Of a stretch of 64,000 nt of DNA, positions 36,283 through 44,641 are shown one piece after another. This stretch comes from CAVRZJ01 sp964594125 (GTDB taxonomy: Bacteria > Acidobacteriota > Thermoanaerobaculia > Thermoanaerobaculales > Thermoanaerobaculaceae). The stretch's first letter is position 1. Each line of letters begins with the position of its first letter. The stretch is from positions 1 through 64,000 of the forward strand of contig CAZQLL010000008.1 of assembly GCA_964594125.1 (NCBI GenBank), read 5' to 3'. The position numbers were made by a program, and so were the translations under genes. A model generated the notes under the pieces. It did not search any database, was not told the origin of the DNA, and saw nothing but the letters and a program-made list of their open reading frames with translations.

Positions 36283-37173
36283 TTGCCGCGCCGCAGGAGG
36301 GCCACCCGCGCCGGTGGGTGCGGGTGGCTTCTCCTTTCTCTGCTCGCAGCGGCCGGGTGCTCGCGGCCGGACGCTCCGACGCTCGTCGACCAGGTCGGTC
36401 ACGAGGTCCGCCACGGCGCGGTCCACCGCGCCGTCGCCCTCGCGCCCGACGTCACCGAGATCGCCTTCGCGATCGGCGCCGGCGATCGCCTGGTGGCGGC
36501 GACCTCAGCCAGCGACTTCCCGCCCGCCGCCCGGGCGCTCGCGCGCGTGGGGCCGGACGCGATCGAGAGCGTCCTTCTCCACAGGCCCGATCTCGTTCTC
36601 GCCACCACGGCCGGCAACGACCCGAGGGTGGTCGATCGTTTGCGCGCGCTTTCCGTTCCCGTCTGCACGTTCGACGTCACCTCGCTCGCCCGCCTCACGG
36701 AGGCGGTGCGGCTGGCCGGCGCGGTGCTCGGCGCGCCGCGCAGCGCCGGCGAGCTCGCCGCCGCCCTCGAGCGGCGCATCGCCGCCGCCGGAGAGCGCGC
36801 CGGACGGCTGCCGCGCCGGACGGCGCTCTACGTCGTCTGGTGGCAACCGTTGATCGTGGCCGCTCCCGGCACCTTCCACGACGACCTCCTCCGCCGCGCC
36901 GGGCTCGACAATGCGCTCGCGCGCGCTGCCGGCCGCTACCCGCCTGTCGATCCCGAGCTGCTGCTCGACCCGCAGCTCGCGGTGGTGGTGAGCCCGGACG
37001 AGGCGGACGTGCGCGCGACGTTCACCTCGCTCGCCTGCTCGCCGGCCGCCGCGCGCCTGCGCGCCGGCGCGGTGCGCGTCATCTGGCTGCCCGCCGACGC
37101 GGCGAGCCGTCCGGGACCGCGCCTCGTCGACGCGCTCGAGGCGCTGGTGGCCGCGCGCGAGGTGGCGCCGTGA
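36283..37173 (+). CDS. btuF: BtuF-like metal-chelate-binding lipoprotein
   Basis: 296 aa. Basic N-terminus, hydrophobic core and lipobox LLAAAGC. The two-lobed fold with a long backbone helix has HRAVALAPDVTEIAFAIGAG, FPPAARALARVGPDAIESVL and VWWQPLIVAAPGTFHDDLLR. It binds cobalamin, haem or a siderophore for the adjacent importer. The TTG start at 36283 follows GGAG and sits 10 nt after the small coiled-coil gene. The ligand cannot be decided from sequence. Confidence 0.8.
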   Translation: MPRRRRATRAGGCGWLLLSLLAAAGCSRPDAPTLVDQVGHEVRHGAVHRAVALAPDVTEIAFAIGAGDRLVAATSASDFPPAARALARVGPDAIESVLLHRPDLVLATTAGNDPRVVDRLRALSVPVCTFDVTSLARLTEAVRLAGAVLGAPRSAGELAAALERRIAAAGERAGRLPRRTALYVVWWQPLIVAAPGTFHDDLLRRAGLDNALARAAGRYPPVDPELLLDPQLAVVVSPDEADVRATFTSLACSPAAARLRAGAVRVIWLPADAASRPGPRLVDALEALVAAREVAP

Positions 37174-38144
37174 GACGCTGGCCCGACCTCGCGCTCGCCG
37201 CCGTTGCGGCCGGCGTCGTCGCCGCGGCGGCACTCCTCCCTGGACCGGCCACCCGCTGGGAGGACGTGGCCGCCTGGCTGGCCGGCGGCGGCGACGCCAC
37301 GGTCGGAACGATCGTCCTCCAGGTCCGGCTGCCGCGCGTGGCGCTGGCGTTCGGCGTCGGCGCCGCCCTCGCCCTTGCCGGCTCGGCGCTGCAGTCGCTG
37401 CTCGCCAACCCGCTCGCTGATCCGTTCCTGCTCGGCATCTCCGGCGGCGGCGCCGCCGCCGCGACCGCGGCCTTCGCGCTCCTACCGGCAGTGGCGCTCG
37501 GGCTGGTCCCGGCGGTCGCGATGGCGGGCGCCCTCGCCGCCACCGCCGCCGTCTGGTGGATGGCGCGCGGCCCGCTCGGCCCGTCGCCGACCCGCATGAT
37601 CCTCGCGGGCGTCGCCGTCAACGCGGCGGCGTCGGCCGTGATCCTCGCCATCCTCGCCCTCGCGCCGTCGCCGCGCCTGGCGGGCGCGCTCGCGATCACG
37701 ATGGGGTCGTTCTCCGCGGCCTCGCCCAACGCGGCGCTGTGGCTGCTGCCCTACCTCGCGGCGCCGGCCCTCCTGCTCCTGCTGCACGGCCGCGACCTCG
37801 GGCTCCTCGCCACCGGCGAGGAGTCCGCCGCATCCCTCGGCGTCGAGGTCGCAACGGTCCGGCGGCGCGTGTTCCTGGCCGCCGCCGCGCTCGCGGGCGG
37901 CGCCGTGGCGTTCGCCGGCATCATCGGCTTCGTCGGCCTCGTCACCCCCCACCTCTGCCGGCTGGTGTGGGGGCACCGCCCGCGCGGCCTGCTGCCGCGC
38001 GCGGCGCTGGCCGGCGGCGCCCTCACGGTGCTCGGCGACCTGCTGGCCCGGCGCGCCCTCGCGCCGGCCGAGCTACCGGTCGGCGTCGTCACCGCCGTGA
38101 TCGGCGTGCCGTTCTTCATCGCCCTGCTGCGGAGGGCGGCGTGA
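37170..38144 (+). CDS. btuC: BtuC/FecCD-type ABC permease
   Basis: 324 aa with about ten transmembrane helices. FecCD signatures: RLPRVALAFGVGAALALAGSA, NPLADPFLLGISGGGA and FAGIIGFVGLVTPHLCR. The GTG overlaps the btuF stop (GTGA), and the stop overlaps the ATPase GTG. A cobalamin or Fe-chelate importer, downstream of what is probably TonB-dependent uptake across the outer membrane. Confidence 0.9.
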   Translation: MRRWPDLALAAVAAGVVAAAALLPGPATRWEDVAAWLAGGGDATVGTIVLQVRLPRVALAFGVGAALALAGSALQSLLANPLADPFLLGISGGGAAAATAAFALLPAVALGLVPAVAMAGALAATAAVWWMARGPLGPSPTRMILAGVAVNAAASAVILAILALAPSPRLAGALAITMGSFSAASPNAALWLLPYLAAPALLLLLHGRDLGLLATGEESAASLGVEVATVRRRVFLAAAALAGGAVAFAGIIGFVGLVTPHLCRLVWGHRPRGLLPRAALAGGALTVLGDLLARRALAPAELPVGVVTAVIGVPFFIALLRRAA

Positions 38145-38941
38145 ACCTCGTGGTGGCGCGCGGCCTCGCCGGCGGCTACGGGCGCGGCGCCGTGGTCGCC
38201 GGCGTCGACCTGGCGCTCGCCGCCGGCCGCTGCACCGCCATCCTCGGCCCCAACGGCGCCGGCAAGAGCACGCTGCTGCGTCTGCTCGCGGGGATCCTCC
38301 CGGCGCGCGCCGGCACGGTCGAGCTGCTCGGCCGGCCGCTCGCCGCCTGGCGGCGCCGTGAGATCGCGCGGGTGGTCGGCGTCGTGCCCCAGCTCCTCCC
38401 GCTGACGTTCCCCGTCCGCGTCCGCGAGCTCGTCGAGCAGGGGCGCGCCCCCCACCTCGGGCCGTGGGAGCCGCCGGCCGCCGCGGACCGTGCCGCTGTC
38501 GCCCGCGCGCTGGCGATGGTCGACCTCGAGGACTGCGCCGCGCGCCCTGTGCAGGAGCTCTCCGGGGGCGAGCGCCAGCGCGCCCTGCTCGCCCGCGCCC
38601 TCGCCTGCGAGCCGCGGGTGCTGCTGCTCGACGAGCCCGCCGCGGCGCTCGACGTCGCGCACCAGCTCGAGCTCGTCGCGATCGCACGGCGACTGCTCGC
38701 CGAAGGCGTCGCCGCCGCCGTGGTCGTGCACGACTGGAACCTGGCGCTGCGCGTCGCGGACGAGCTGGTCGTCCTCGACCGCGGGCGCGTCCACACCGCC
38801 GGCACCCCGGCCGAGGTTCTGCACAGCCGCGTCTTCGAGGAGGTGTTCGAGGTCGCCGTCGATGTCGTGGCCGGGACCGGCGGGGAACCGGTCGTGGTCC
38901 CCCGCGAGCGGCGGCCCGCGGCGCCGCGGCGCGCCCCGTGA
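38141..38941 (+). CDS. btuD: BtuD/FepC-type ABC ATPase
   Basis: 266 aa. Walker A GPNGAGKSTL, signature ELSGGERQRALLARAL, Walker B VLLLDEPAAALD and switch His in VVHDWNLALR. The last ~30 residues are a low-complexity Pro/Arg tail. The GTG overlaps the btuC stop (GTGA). Completes a three-gene btuFCD-type operon. Confidence 0.9.
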   Translation: MNLVVARGLAGGYGRGAVVAGVDLALAAGRCTAILGPNGAGKSTLLRLLAGILPARAGTVELLGRPLAAWRRREIARVVGVVPQLLPLTFPVRVRELVEQGRAPHLGPWEPPAAADRAAVARALAMVDLEDCAARPVQELSGGERQRALLARALACEPRVLLLDEPAAALDVAHQLELVAIARRLLAEGVAAAVVVHDWNLALRVADELVVLDRGRVHTAGTPAEVLHSRVFEEVFEVAVDVVAGTGGEPVVVPRERRPAAPRRAP

Positions 38942-38994
38942 GCCGCCGCACGGCGGCTCGCCGGCGCGCCCGCCTGGGATGCGCGCGCGCCGTG

Positions 38995-39003
38995 TGGTAG
39001 GCT
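38995..39003 (+). promoter_or_regulatory. extended -10 for accD
   Basis: TGG-TAGGCT: the hexamer at 38998-39003 ends 8 nt before the accD ATG at 39012, again without a ribosome site. Confidence 0.45.
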
Positions 39004-39011
39004 CTCCCGCC

Positions 39012-39842
39012 ATGGTCTGGTTCCGCCGCGCGGAGAACGGCGAGAAGCGTGCGAGCCGCGTCCCCGAGGGGATGTGGGTGAAGTGCGACGGGTGCAGGGA
39101 GATCCTGTACCGCAAGGACCTCGAGCGCCATCTCTTCGTCTGCCCGCGCTGCGGCCACCATCACCGCGTGTCGGCGCGCGCGCGCCTCGCGCAGCTCTTC
39201 GACGACGCGGCGTGGAAGGAGCTCGCCGCCAGCGTCGTGTCGGCCGACCCGCTCGAGTTCACCGACTCGAAGCCGTACGCGGAGCGCCTGCGGGCCGCGC
39301 GGGAGAAGGGCCAGAGGAGCGACGCCGTCGTGGTCGCCGCCGGGCGGCTGGCCGGCATCCGCTGCATCATCGCGGCGATGGAGTACTCGTTCATGGGCGG
39401 CTCGATGGGATCGGCGGTAGGGGAGAAGCTCACCCGCGCCATCGAGCGCTGCGCCAAGGCGCGGCTGCCGCTGATCATCGTCTCCTGCTCGGGCGGCGCG
39501 CGGATGCAGGAGGGGATCCTCTCGCTGATGCAGATGGGCAAGATCTCGGCGGCGCTCGCCCGGCTGCACGCGGCGCGGCTGCCGTACATCTCCGTGCTCA
39601 CCGACCCGACGACCGGCGGCGTGACCGCCTCGTACGCGATGCTCGGCGACATCAACATCGGCGAGCCCGGGGCGCTGATCGGTTTCGCGGGACCGCGGGT
39701 GATCGAGCAGACGATCCGCCAGAAGCTCCCCGAGGGATTCCAGCGTAGCGAGTTCCTCCTCGAGCACGGGATGCTCGACCTCGTCGTCCCGCGGCAGGAG
39801 CTCAAGGAGACGCTCGCCAGGTGCCTCAACCACCTGCTCTGA
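39012..39842 (+). CDS. accD: acetyl-CoA carboxylase carboxyltransferase subunit beta
   Basis: 276 aa. N-terminal zinc ribbon (VKCDGCREILYRKDLERHLF, then CPRCGHHH). The carboxyltransferase core has MGGSMGSAVGEKLTRAIERC, SCSGGARMQEG and DPTTGGVTASYAMLGDI. With AccA it makes malonyl-CoA. Stands before folC, a pairing seen in many bacteria. A CCCGCGAC/GTCGCGGG hairpin at 39908-39928 follows the gene. Confidence 0.95.
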   Translation: MVWFRRAENGEKRASRVPEGMWVKCDGCREILYRKDLERHLFVCPRCGHHHRVSARARLAQLFDDAAWKELAASVVSADPLEFTDSKPYAERLRAAREKGQRSDAVVVAAGRLAGIRCIIAAMEYSFMGGSMGSAVGEKLTRAIERCAKARLPLIIVSCSGGARMQEGILSLMQMGKISAALARLHAARLPYISVLTDPTTGGVTASYAMLGDINIGEPGALIGFAGPRVIEQTIRQKLPEGFQRSEFLLEHGMLDLVVPRQELKETLARCLNHLL

Positions 39843-39901
39843 GAGCTCGTGAGAACACACGCGCTTCCGGGCGTCGCGCCACGGGCGCGGCGGCGGGTGG
39901 G

Positions 39902-39928
39902 GTGAACCCCGCGACTTCACGTCGCGGG
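39902..39928. repeat. inverted repeat containing a dispersed 19-bp element
   Basis: CCCGCGAC (39908-39915) and GTCGCGGG (39921-39928) form an 8-bp stem. GTGAACCCCGCGACTTCAC (39902-39920) matches 60-78 at 17 of 19 bases. Confidence 0.5.
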
Positions 39929-39966
39929 CGAGGGGCGGGCAGCCGTCCGCCCCTCCAGGACATCGT

Positions 39967-40000
39967 CAGAGCGTGTCAAGAGCCTGCTTCACACGCTCTG
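39967..40000. other. 10-bp hairpin just before folC
   Basis: CAGAGCGTGT (39967-39976) and ACACGCTCTG (39991-40000) pair perfectly around a 14-nt loop, ending 3 nt before the folC GTG. It could control folC translation or mark the accD transcript end. There is no U-tract. Confidence 0.5.
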
Positions 40001-40003
40001 AGC

Positions 40004-41314
40004 GTGGCGCTGGCGCCCCGCCTCGAGCAGAAGATCCTGCCCGGCCTCGAGCGCATCCGCGGTGCGCTCGCCGCGCTCGGCCACCCGGAGCGGTGCTTCC
40101 CGGCGACGCTCGTCCTCGGCACCAACGGCAAGGGCTCGACCGCCGCGCTGCTCGCCGCGATCCTCGACAGCCACGGGGTTCGCACCGGCCTGTACACCTC
40201 GCCCCACCTCGTGCGCGTCGAGGAGCGCATCGCGGTCGCCGGCCGGGAGATCGCGCCGCAGCGGCTGCTCGCGCTCGTCCACGAACTCTCCCGCTTCCCC
40301 GCGCTCTCGTACTTCGAGACGCTCACCGCGGCGGCGCTCCTCCACTTCGCCGAGGAAGGAGTCGGCGTGGCGGTGCTCGAGGCCGGCCTGGGCGGCCGCT
40401 GGGACGCCGCCAACGCCGGCGAGCCGGCGGTGTCGCTGCTCACCAACATCGGCACCGATCACCGGGCGTGGCTGGGCGACACGCGCGCCCGGATCGCGAC
40501 CGAGAAGGCCGCGGCGCTGCGCGGCCGCGAGGCGATCGTCGGCGCCTGGGACGCCGAGGTCGAGCCGGCGATCCGCGCCGCCGCCGACCCCGCGACGCCG
40601 CTTTCGCTGGCGTCGGAATGGGCGTCGGTGGAGGCCGAGGGTCGAGCGTCGAGCGTCGAGCGCAACGCCCGTCGCGTGGCACGCGCGGACCGTAATCCGG
40701 GACCCGCTCACGGCGCGGCACTCCACCCGCAGCCCCCGGCGCAGCGGGTGTCGTTCCGGGTCGCCGGCCAGTCCGGCCGATCGGACCTTTCGCTGCTCGG
40801 CGCGCACCAGAGGGGAAACCTGGCGCTCGCGCTGGCGGGTGCGGCGGCGCTCGCGCACCACGGGTTGGCGCCCGCGCTGCGGGCCGACGCCCTCGCCGCC
40901 GGGATCGCGGCGACGCGGTGGCGCGGGCGCCTGCAGTGGCGCGACTGGCAGGGACGACGGCTGCTCCTCGACGGCGCGCACAACGTCGAGGCCGTCCGGG
41001 CGCTCGCGGAGGCGCTCGGCGCGCTCGGCCTGAAGGGCCGCGTCGACCTGCTGTTCTCATGCCTCGACGACAAGCCGCTCGCGGCGATGGCGGCGCTGCT
41101 GCGCCCGCTGGTGCGCCGGGTGGTGGTGGCGCCGCTCGACTCGCCGCGCGCCACCTCCGCCGAGAGGCTGCAGGCAGCGTTCCCGGGGTGCGAGGCCGCG
41201 GCGGGCGTCGCCGCAGCGCTCGCCGCGCTGCGGCCCGGCACGGTCACGCTGGTGGCCGGGTCGCTGCGTCTGGTCGGCGAGGCGCTGCGGGCGACCGAAG
41301 GGGAGGACGCCTGA
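40004..41314 (+). CDS. folC: folylpolyglutamate / dihydrofolate synthase
   Basis: 436 aa. P-loop VLGTNGKGSTAALLAAIL, YTSPHLVRVEERI, VAVLEAGLGGRWDAAN, and the C-terminal-domain segment LLLDGAHNVEAVRAL. Adds glutamates to folates and makes dihydrofolate. A ~45-residue low-complexity insert (around GRASSVERNARRVARADRN) lies between the domains. The GTG at 40004 begins VALAPRLEQ; the frame is open further upstream but that stretch is intergenic-type sequence. It feeds one-carbon metabolism together with glyA at 43165. Confidence 0.88.
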   Translation: MALAPRLEQKILPGLERIRGALAALGHPERCFPATLVLGTNGKGSTAALLAAILDSHGVRTGLYTSPHLVRVEERIAVAGREIAPQRLLALVHELSRFPALSYFETLTAAALLHFAEEGVGVAVLEAGLGGRWDAANAGEPAVSLLTNIGTDHRAWLGDTRARIATEKAAALRGREAIVGAWDAEVEPAIRAAADPATPLSLASEWASVEAEGRASSVERNARRVARADRNPGPAHGAALHPQPPAQRVSFRVAGQSGRSDLSLLGAHQRGNLALALAGAAALAHHGLAPALRADALAAGIAATRWRGRLQWRDWQGRRLLLDGAHNVEAVRALAEALGALGLKGRVDLLFSCLDDKPLAAMAALLRPLVRRVVVAPLDSPRATSAERLQAAFPGCEAAAGVAAALAALRPGTVTLVAGSLRLVGEALRATEGEDA

Positions 41315-41315
41315 G

Positions 41316-42662
41316 ATGGAGCTGCGCGACCGGGGTTTCCTCGAGCGTGCCGAGGCGTCGGCGCTGGCGTTCTGTGCGGTGCGCTCCACCGAGGCGACCA
41401 GGCGCCGCGAGCTGCGCGCGGAGGGGCGCCACTTCGACTACCGCACGGCGTTCCAGCGCGACCGCGACCGCGTCGTGCACTCGCGCGCGTTCCGCCGCCT
41501 CAAGCACAAGACGCAGGTGTACGTCCCGCACACCGGCGACCACCCGCGCACCCGGCTGACGCACACCCTCGAGGTGGCGCAGATCGGGCGCACGATGGCG
41601 CGCGCCCTCGGCCTCAACGAGGACCTCGTCGAGGCGATCGGCCTCGGACACGACCTCGGTCACACGGCGTTCGGCCACTCCGGCGAGAAGACGATCGCGC
41701 GCGTGCTCGCCGGCGACGAGGCCGCCTGCCCGCTGCCGCCCGAGCTCGTGCCGCAGCTCGGCACGTTCAAGCACAACTACCAGTCGCTGCGCGTCGTCGA
41801 CCTGCTCGAGCAGCGCTACGACTTCCCGGGGCTCAACCTCACCGACCAGGTGCGCGAGGGGATCCTCAAGCACACCACGTGGAAGGTGTCGTACCCGTTC
41901 CCGCTGCCGACCGCCGACGGGCTGCGCCTCGGGCTGCCCTGCCACCTCGAGGGGCAGGTGGTGGCGCTTGCCGACGAGATCGCGCAGCAGACCCACGACC
42001 TCGAGGACGGGCTGCAGGTGGAGGCGGTGTCGCTCGAAGAGGTCGAGCGGCTGGGCGCGGCGCGCGCGGTAAGCGAGCGCGCCGGCGACGCCTACCGCGA
42101 CGAGCGCCGCCGCTGGCGGCGGGCGACGATGCTGCAGCGCGGCCTGATCCACATGTTCGTCACCGACGCCATCCAGGCCTCCGCGCGCGCGATCACTCGC
42201 CTCGCCACGCGCCACCAGGTAGACGACCGCGACGGCTGGCTGGCGATCGCCGACTCCATCCCCGCCGCCTCCGTGACGCTCTCGCGCCGCGTGCTGCCGC
42301 TGTTCGTCGAGCTCAAGGCGTTCATCTACCGCTTCATCATCAACCACCAGGAGGTCAACCGGCAGGACCACCGCGCACGCGTGGTGATGGCCGGGCTGTT
42401 CCGCGCGTACCACGACAACCCGCTGCTGCTCCCCACCTACGCGCTGCTCCGCTTCCGCGAGGAGACCGGCCGGCCGTACCTGCGCGATGTACCGATCCCG
42501 CAGATCCCGGCCGAGGTGGCGCAGCACTACCGCAGCGATCCCCGCTTCGTCCGCCTCGTCGCCGACCACCTCGCGGGGATGAGCGACCGCTTCGCGCTCG
42601 AGGAGTACGCGGCGTTGTACCATCCCGCCGGCGGGATGCCACCCGCGAGCGGAGGGAGGTAG
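41316..42662 (+). CDS. dgt: deoxyguanosine-triphosphate triphosphohydrolase-like (HD) protein
   Basis: 448 aa. HD phosphohydrolase: VHSRAFRRLKHKTQVYVPHTGDHPR is split by family conventions as RRLKHKTQVY and TRLTHTLEVAQI. GLGHDLGHTAFGHSGE carries the paired HD residues. LADEIAQQTHDLEDG follows. Family members hydrolyse dNTPs to nucleosides and triphosphate. The ATG is 1 nt past the folC stop. Confidence 0.9.
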   Translation: MELRDRGFLERAEASALAFCAVRSTEATRRRELRAEGRHFDYRTAFQRDRDRVVHSRAFRRLKHKTQVYVPHTGDHPRTRLTHTLEVAQIGRTMARALGLNEDLVEAIGLGHDLGHTAFGHSGEKTIARVLAGDEAACPLPPELVPQLGTFKHNYQSLRVVDLLEQRYDFPGLNLTDQVREGILKHTTWKVSYPFPLPTADGLRLGLPCHLEGQVVALADEIAQQTHDLEDGLQVEAVSLEEVERLGAARAVSERAGDAYRDERRRWRRATMLQRGLIHMFVTDAIQASARAITRLATRHQVDDRDGWLAIADSIPAASVTLSRRVLPLFVELKAFIYRFIINHQEVNRQDHRARVVMAGLFRAYHDNPLLLPTYALLRFREETGRPYLRDVPIPQIPAEVAQHYRSDPRFVRLVADHLAGMSDRFALEEYAALYHPAGGMPPASGGR

Positions 42663-42667
42663 CGAAG

Positions 42668-43159
42668 ATGCGCCTGCTGTTCGCCAGCGACCACGGTGGC
42701 TTCGACCTCAAGCGGCTGCTCGCCGCGCACGCGCGCAGCCTCGGTCACGAGGTGATCGACGTCGGGCCGCACTCGGCCGACGCGGTCGACTATCCCGACT
42801 TCGCGCACGAGCTGGCGCGCCGGCTGGTCGCGGGCGAGGCCGAGCGCGGGGTTCTGCTGTGCGGCACCGGGATCGGGATGGCGATCGCCGCGAACCGCCA
42901 CCCGGGGGTGCGCGCGGCGTTGTGCCACGACGCGTTCACCGCCGAGACCGCACGCCGGCACAACAACGCCAACGTCCTCTGCATCGGTGGGAGAACCACC
43001 GGCGCCGGCGTAGCGCTGCAGATCCTCGAGCTCTTCCTCACCGTCTCCTTCGACGGCGGTCGCCACGCCAGGCGGGTCGAGAAGATCGAGTCGCTGCAGA
43101 AGCAAGGACGCCGCGACAGCGACTCCGACGTCGCCATACCGCTGCGGCCCAGGGAGTGA
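42668..43159 (+). CDS. rpiB: ribose-5-phosphate isomerase B
   Basis: 163 aa. FASDHGGFDLKRLL, DYPDFAHELARRL, GVLLCGTGIGMAIAANRHPG (catalytic Cys in CGTG) and RRHNNANVLCIGGR are all diagnostic. Interconverts ribose-5-P and ribulose-5-P. The C-terminal ~20 residues exceed the common length. Lies 5 nt after dgt and 5 nt before glyA, in a tight folC-dgt-rpiB-glyA run. Confidence 0.94.
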   Translation: MRLLFASDHGGFDLKRLLAAHARSLGHEVIDVGPHSADAVDYPDFAHELARRLVAGEAERGVLLCGTGIGMAIAANRHPGVRAALCHDAFTAETARRHNNANVLCIGGRTTGAGVALQILELFLTVSFDGGRHARRVEKIESLQKQGRRDSDSDVAIPLRPRE

Positions 43160-43164
43160 CAACG

Positions 43165-44442
43165 ATGAACCAGCACGAGAGAACCGCCTTCTTCTCCTTC
43201 CTCGAAACCGCCGTTCGCCAGACCGACCCCGAGCTTGCCGCCGCCCTTGCCGGCGAGCGCCGCCGCGAGAACGAGGGGCTGGAGCTGATCGCCTCGGAGA
43301 ACTTCGTCTCCCCGGCGGTGCTGGCGGCGATGGGCTCGGTGATGACCAACAAGTACGCCGAGGGGTACCCGGGCAAGCGCTACTACGGCGGCTGCGAGTG
43401 CGTCGACGTGGCGGAAGAGCTGGCGCGCGAGCGCGCGAAAAAGCTGTTCGGCTGCGACCACGCCAACGTGCAGCCGCACTCCGGCGCGCAGGCGAACATG
43501 TCGGTGTACCTCGCGACGTGCCAGCCCGGCGACGTCGTGTTCGGGATGGACCTGTCGCACGGCGGCCACCTCACCCACGGCCACCCCCTCAACTACTCCG
43601 GCAAGACGTTCAAGATCCACCCCTACCTGGTGCGGCCGGACACCGAGACGATCGACTACGACGCGATGCGCGACGCCGCGCGGGCGCAGAAGCCAAAGCT
43701 CATCGTCTGCGGCGCGTCCGCTTACCCGCGCACGATCGACTTCCAGGCGATCGCCGACATCGCGCACGAGGTCGGCGCGCTGGTGATGGCCGACATCGCC
43801 CACATCGCCGGTCTGGTCGCCGTCGGGCTGCACCCGTCGCCGGTGCCGGCTTGTGAGTTCGTCACCACCACCACTCACAAGACGCTGCGCGGGCCGCGCG
43901 GCGGCATGGTGATGTGCAAGGCCGGATTCGCCGAGGCGCTCGACAAGGCCGTGTTTCCCGGCGTGCAGGGCGGGCCGCTGATGCACGTGATCGCCGCCAA
44001 GGCGGTGGCGTTCGCGGAGGCGCTCACCCCCGGCTACCGCGCCTACATCGAGCGCGTGCTCGCCAACGCCAGGGCGCTGTGCGCCGGGCTGCAGGAGCTG
44101 GGCTGGAAGATGGTCTCCGGCGGCACCGACAACCACCTCATGCTGATCAACCTCGGCGCCGACGGCATCTCCGGCAAGAAGGGCGAGGAGCGGCTGGGGC
44201 GCGCCGGCATCACGGTCAACAAGAACACCGTCCCGTTCGACACCCGCAAGCCGTACATCGGCTCCGGCATCCGCATCGGCACCCCGGCGGTCACCACCCG
44301 CGGCATGGGCGAGGCCGAGATGAAGGCGATCGCCGCCCTGATCGACCGCGCCCTGCGCAGCGAGGACGCAGCCGAGCACGCGCGCATCCGGGCGGAGGTT
44401 GTCGAGCTGGCGCGCGCGTTCCCGCTCTACGGCGAGGCGTAG
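43165..44442 (+). CDS. glyA: serine hydroxymethyltransferase
   Basis: 425 aa. NEGLELIASENFVSPAVL, YYGGCECVDVAE, VQPHSGAQAN and the PLP lysine in TTTTHKTLRGPRGG identify it. Transfers the serine hydroxymethyl group to tetrahydrofolate, giving glycine and methylene-THF. AGGGAGTG precedes the ATG. A 10-bp hairpin at 44486-44509 follows the gene. Confidence 0.97.
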   Translation: MNQHERTAFFSFLETAVRQTDPELAAALAGERRRENEGLELIASENFVSPAVLAAMGSVMTNKYAEGYPGKRYYGGCECVDVAEELARERAKKLFGCDHANVQPHSGAQANMSVYLATCQPGDVVFGMDLSHGGHLTHGHPLNYSGKTFKIHPYLVRPDTETIDYDAMRDAARAQKPKLIVCGASAYPRTIDFQAIADIAHEVGALVMADIAHIAGLVAVGLHPSPVPACEFVTTTTHKTLRGPRGGMVMCKAGFAEALDKAVFPGVQGGPLMHVIAAKAVAFAEALTPGYRAYIERVLANARALCAGLQELGWKMVSGGTDNHLMLINLGADGISGKKGEERLGRAGITVNKNTVPFDTRKPYIGSGIRIGTPAVTTRGMGEAEMKAIAALIDRALRSEDAAEHARIRAEVVELARAFPLYGEA

Positions 44443-44466
44443 CGGCGTCCTCCGGGCGGCTGAACA

Positions 44467-44482
44467 TGTGATCCAGTTCACA
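44467..44482. promoter_or_regulatory. CRP/FNR-family operator
   Basis: TGTGATCCAGTTCACA, a perfect TGTGA-N6-TCACA palindrome. Its centre is about 71.5 bp upstream of the start predicted from the -10 at 44534-44539, a position used by class I CRP activators. Confidence 0.6.
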
Positions 44483-44485
44483 TTT

Positions 44486-44509
44486 CTCTCGCCGCGGCGG
44501 CGGCGAGAG
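44486..44509. terminator. 10-bp stem-loop after glyA
   Basis: CTCTCGCCGC (44486-44495) and GCGGCGAGAG (44500-44509) with loop GGCG. There is no U-tract, so it may be an mRNA-stabilising or weak terminator hairpin. Confidence 0.45.
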
Positions 44510-44530
44510 GCCCGCCGCGGCGCCCCGTTC

Positions 44531-44539
44531 TGTTAGACT
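44531..44539 (+). promoter_or_regulatory. extended -10 upstream of the pseudokinase gene
   Basis: TGT-TAGACT, hexamer 44534-44539. The predicted start falls on the ATG of a short ORF at 44546. Confidence 0.45.
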
Positions 44540-44545
44540 TTTCAC

Positions 44546-44641
44546 ATGTTCGACCAGAGCGAAGCCGGCAGGCATCAGCGCCGTGCTCCGACGAGCCGGC
44601 CCGGCGCTGCGCGGGCGGAGGGGTCCCATGCCGGCGCCTGA
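44546..44641 (+). CDS. short upstream ORF overlapping the pseudokinase start
   Basis: 31 codons starting MFDQSEAGRHQRR, opening at the predicted transcription start and ending 14 nt inside the kinase gene. No domain is recognisable. It may be a leaderless regulatory ORF or chance. Confidence 0.25.
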   Translation: MFDQSEAGRHQRRAPTSRPGAARAEGSHAGA

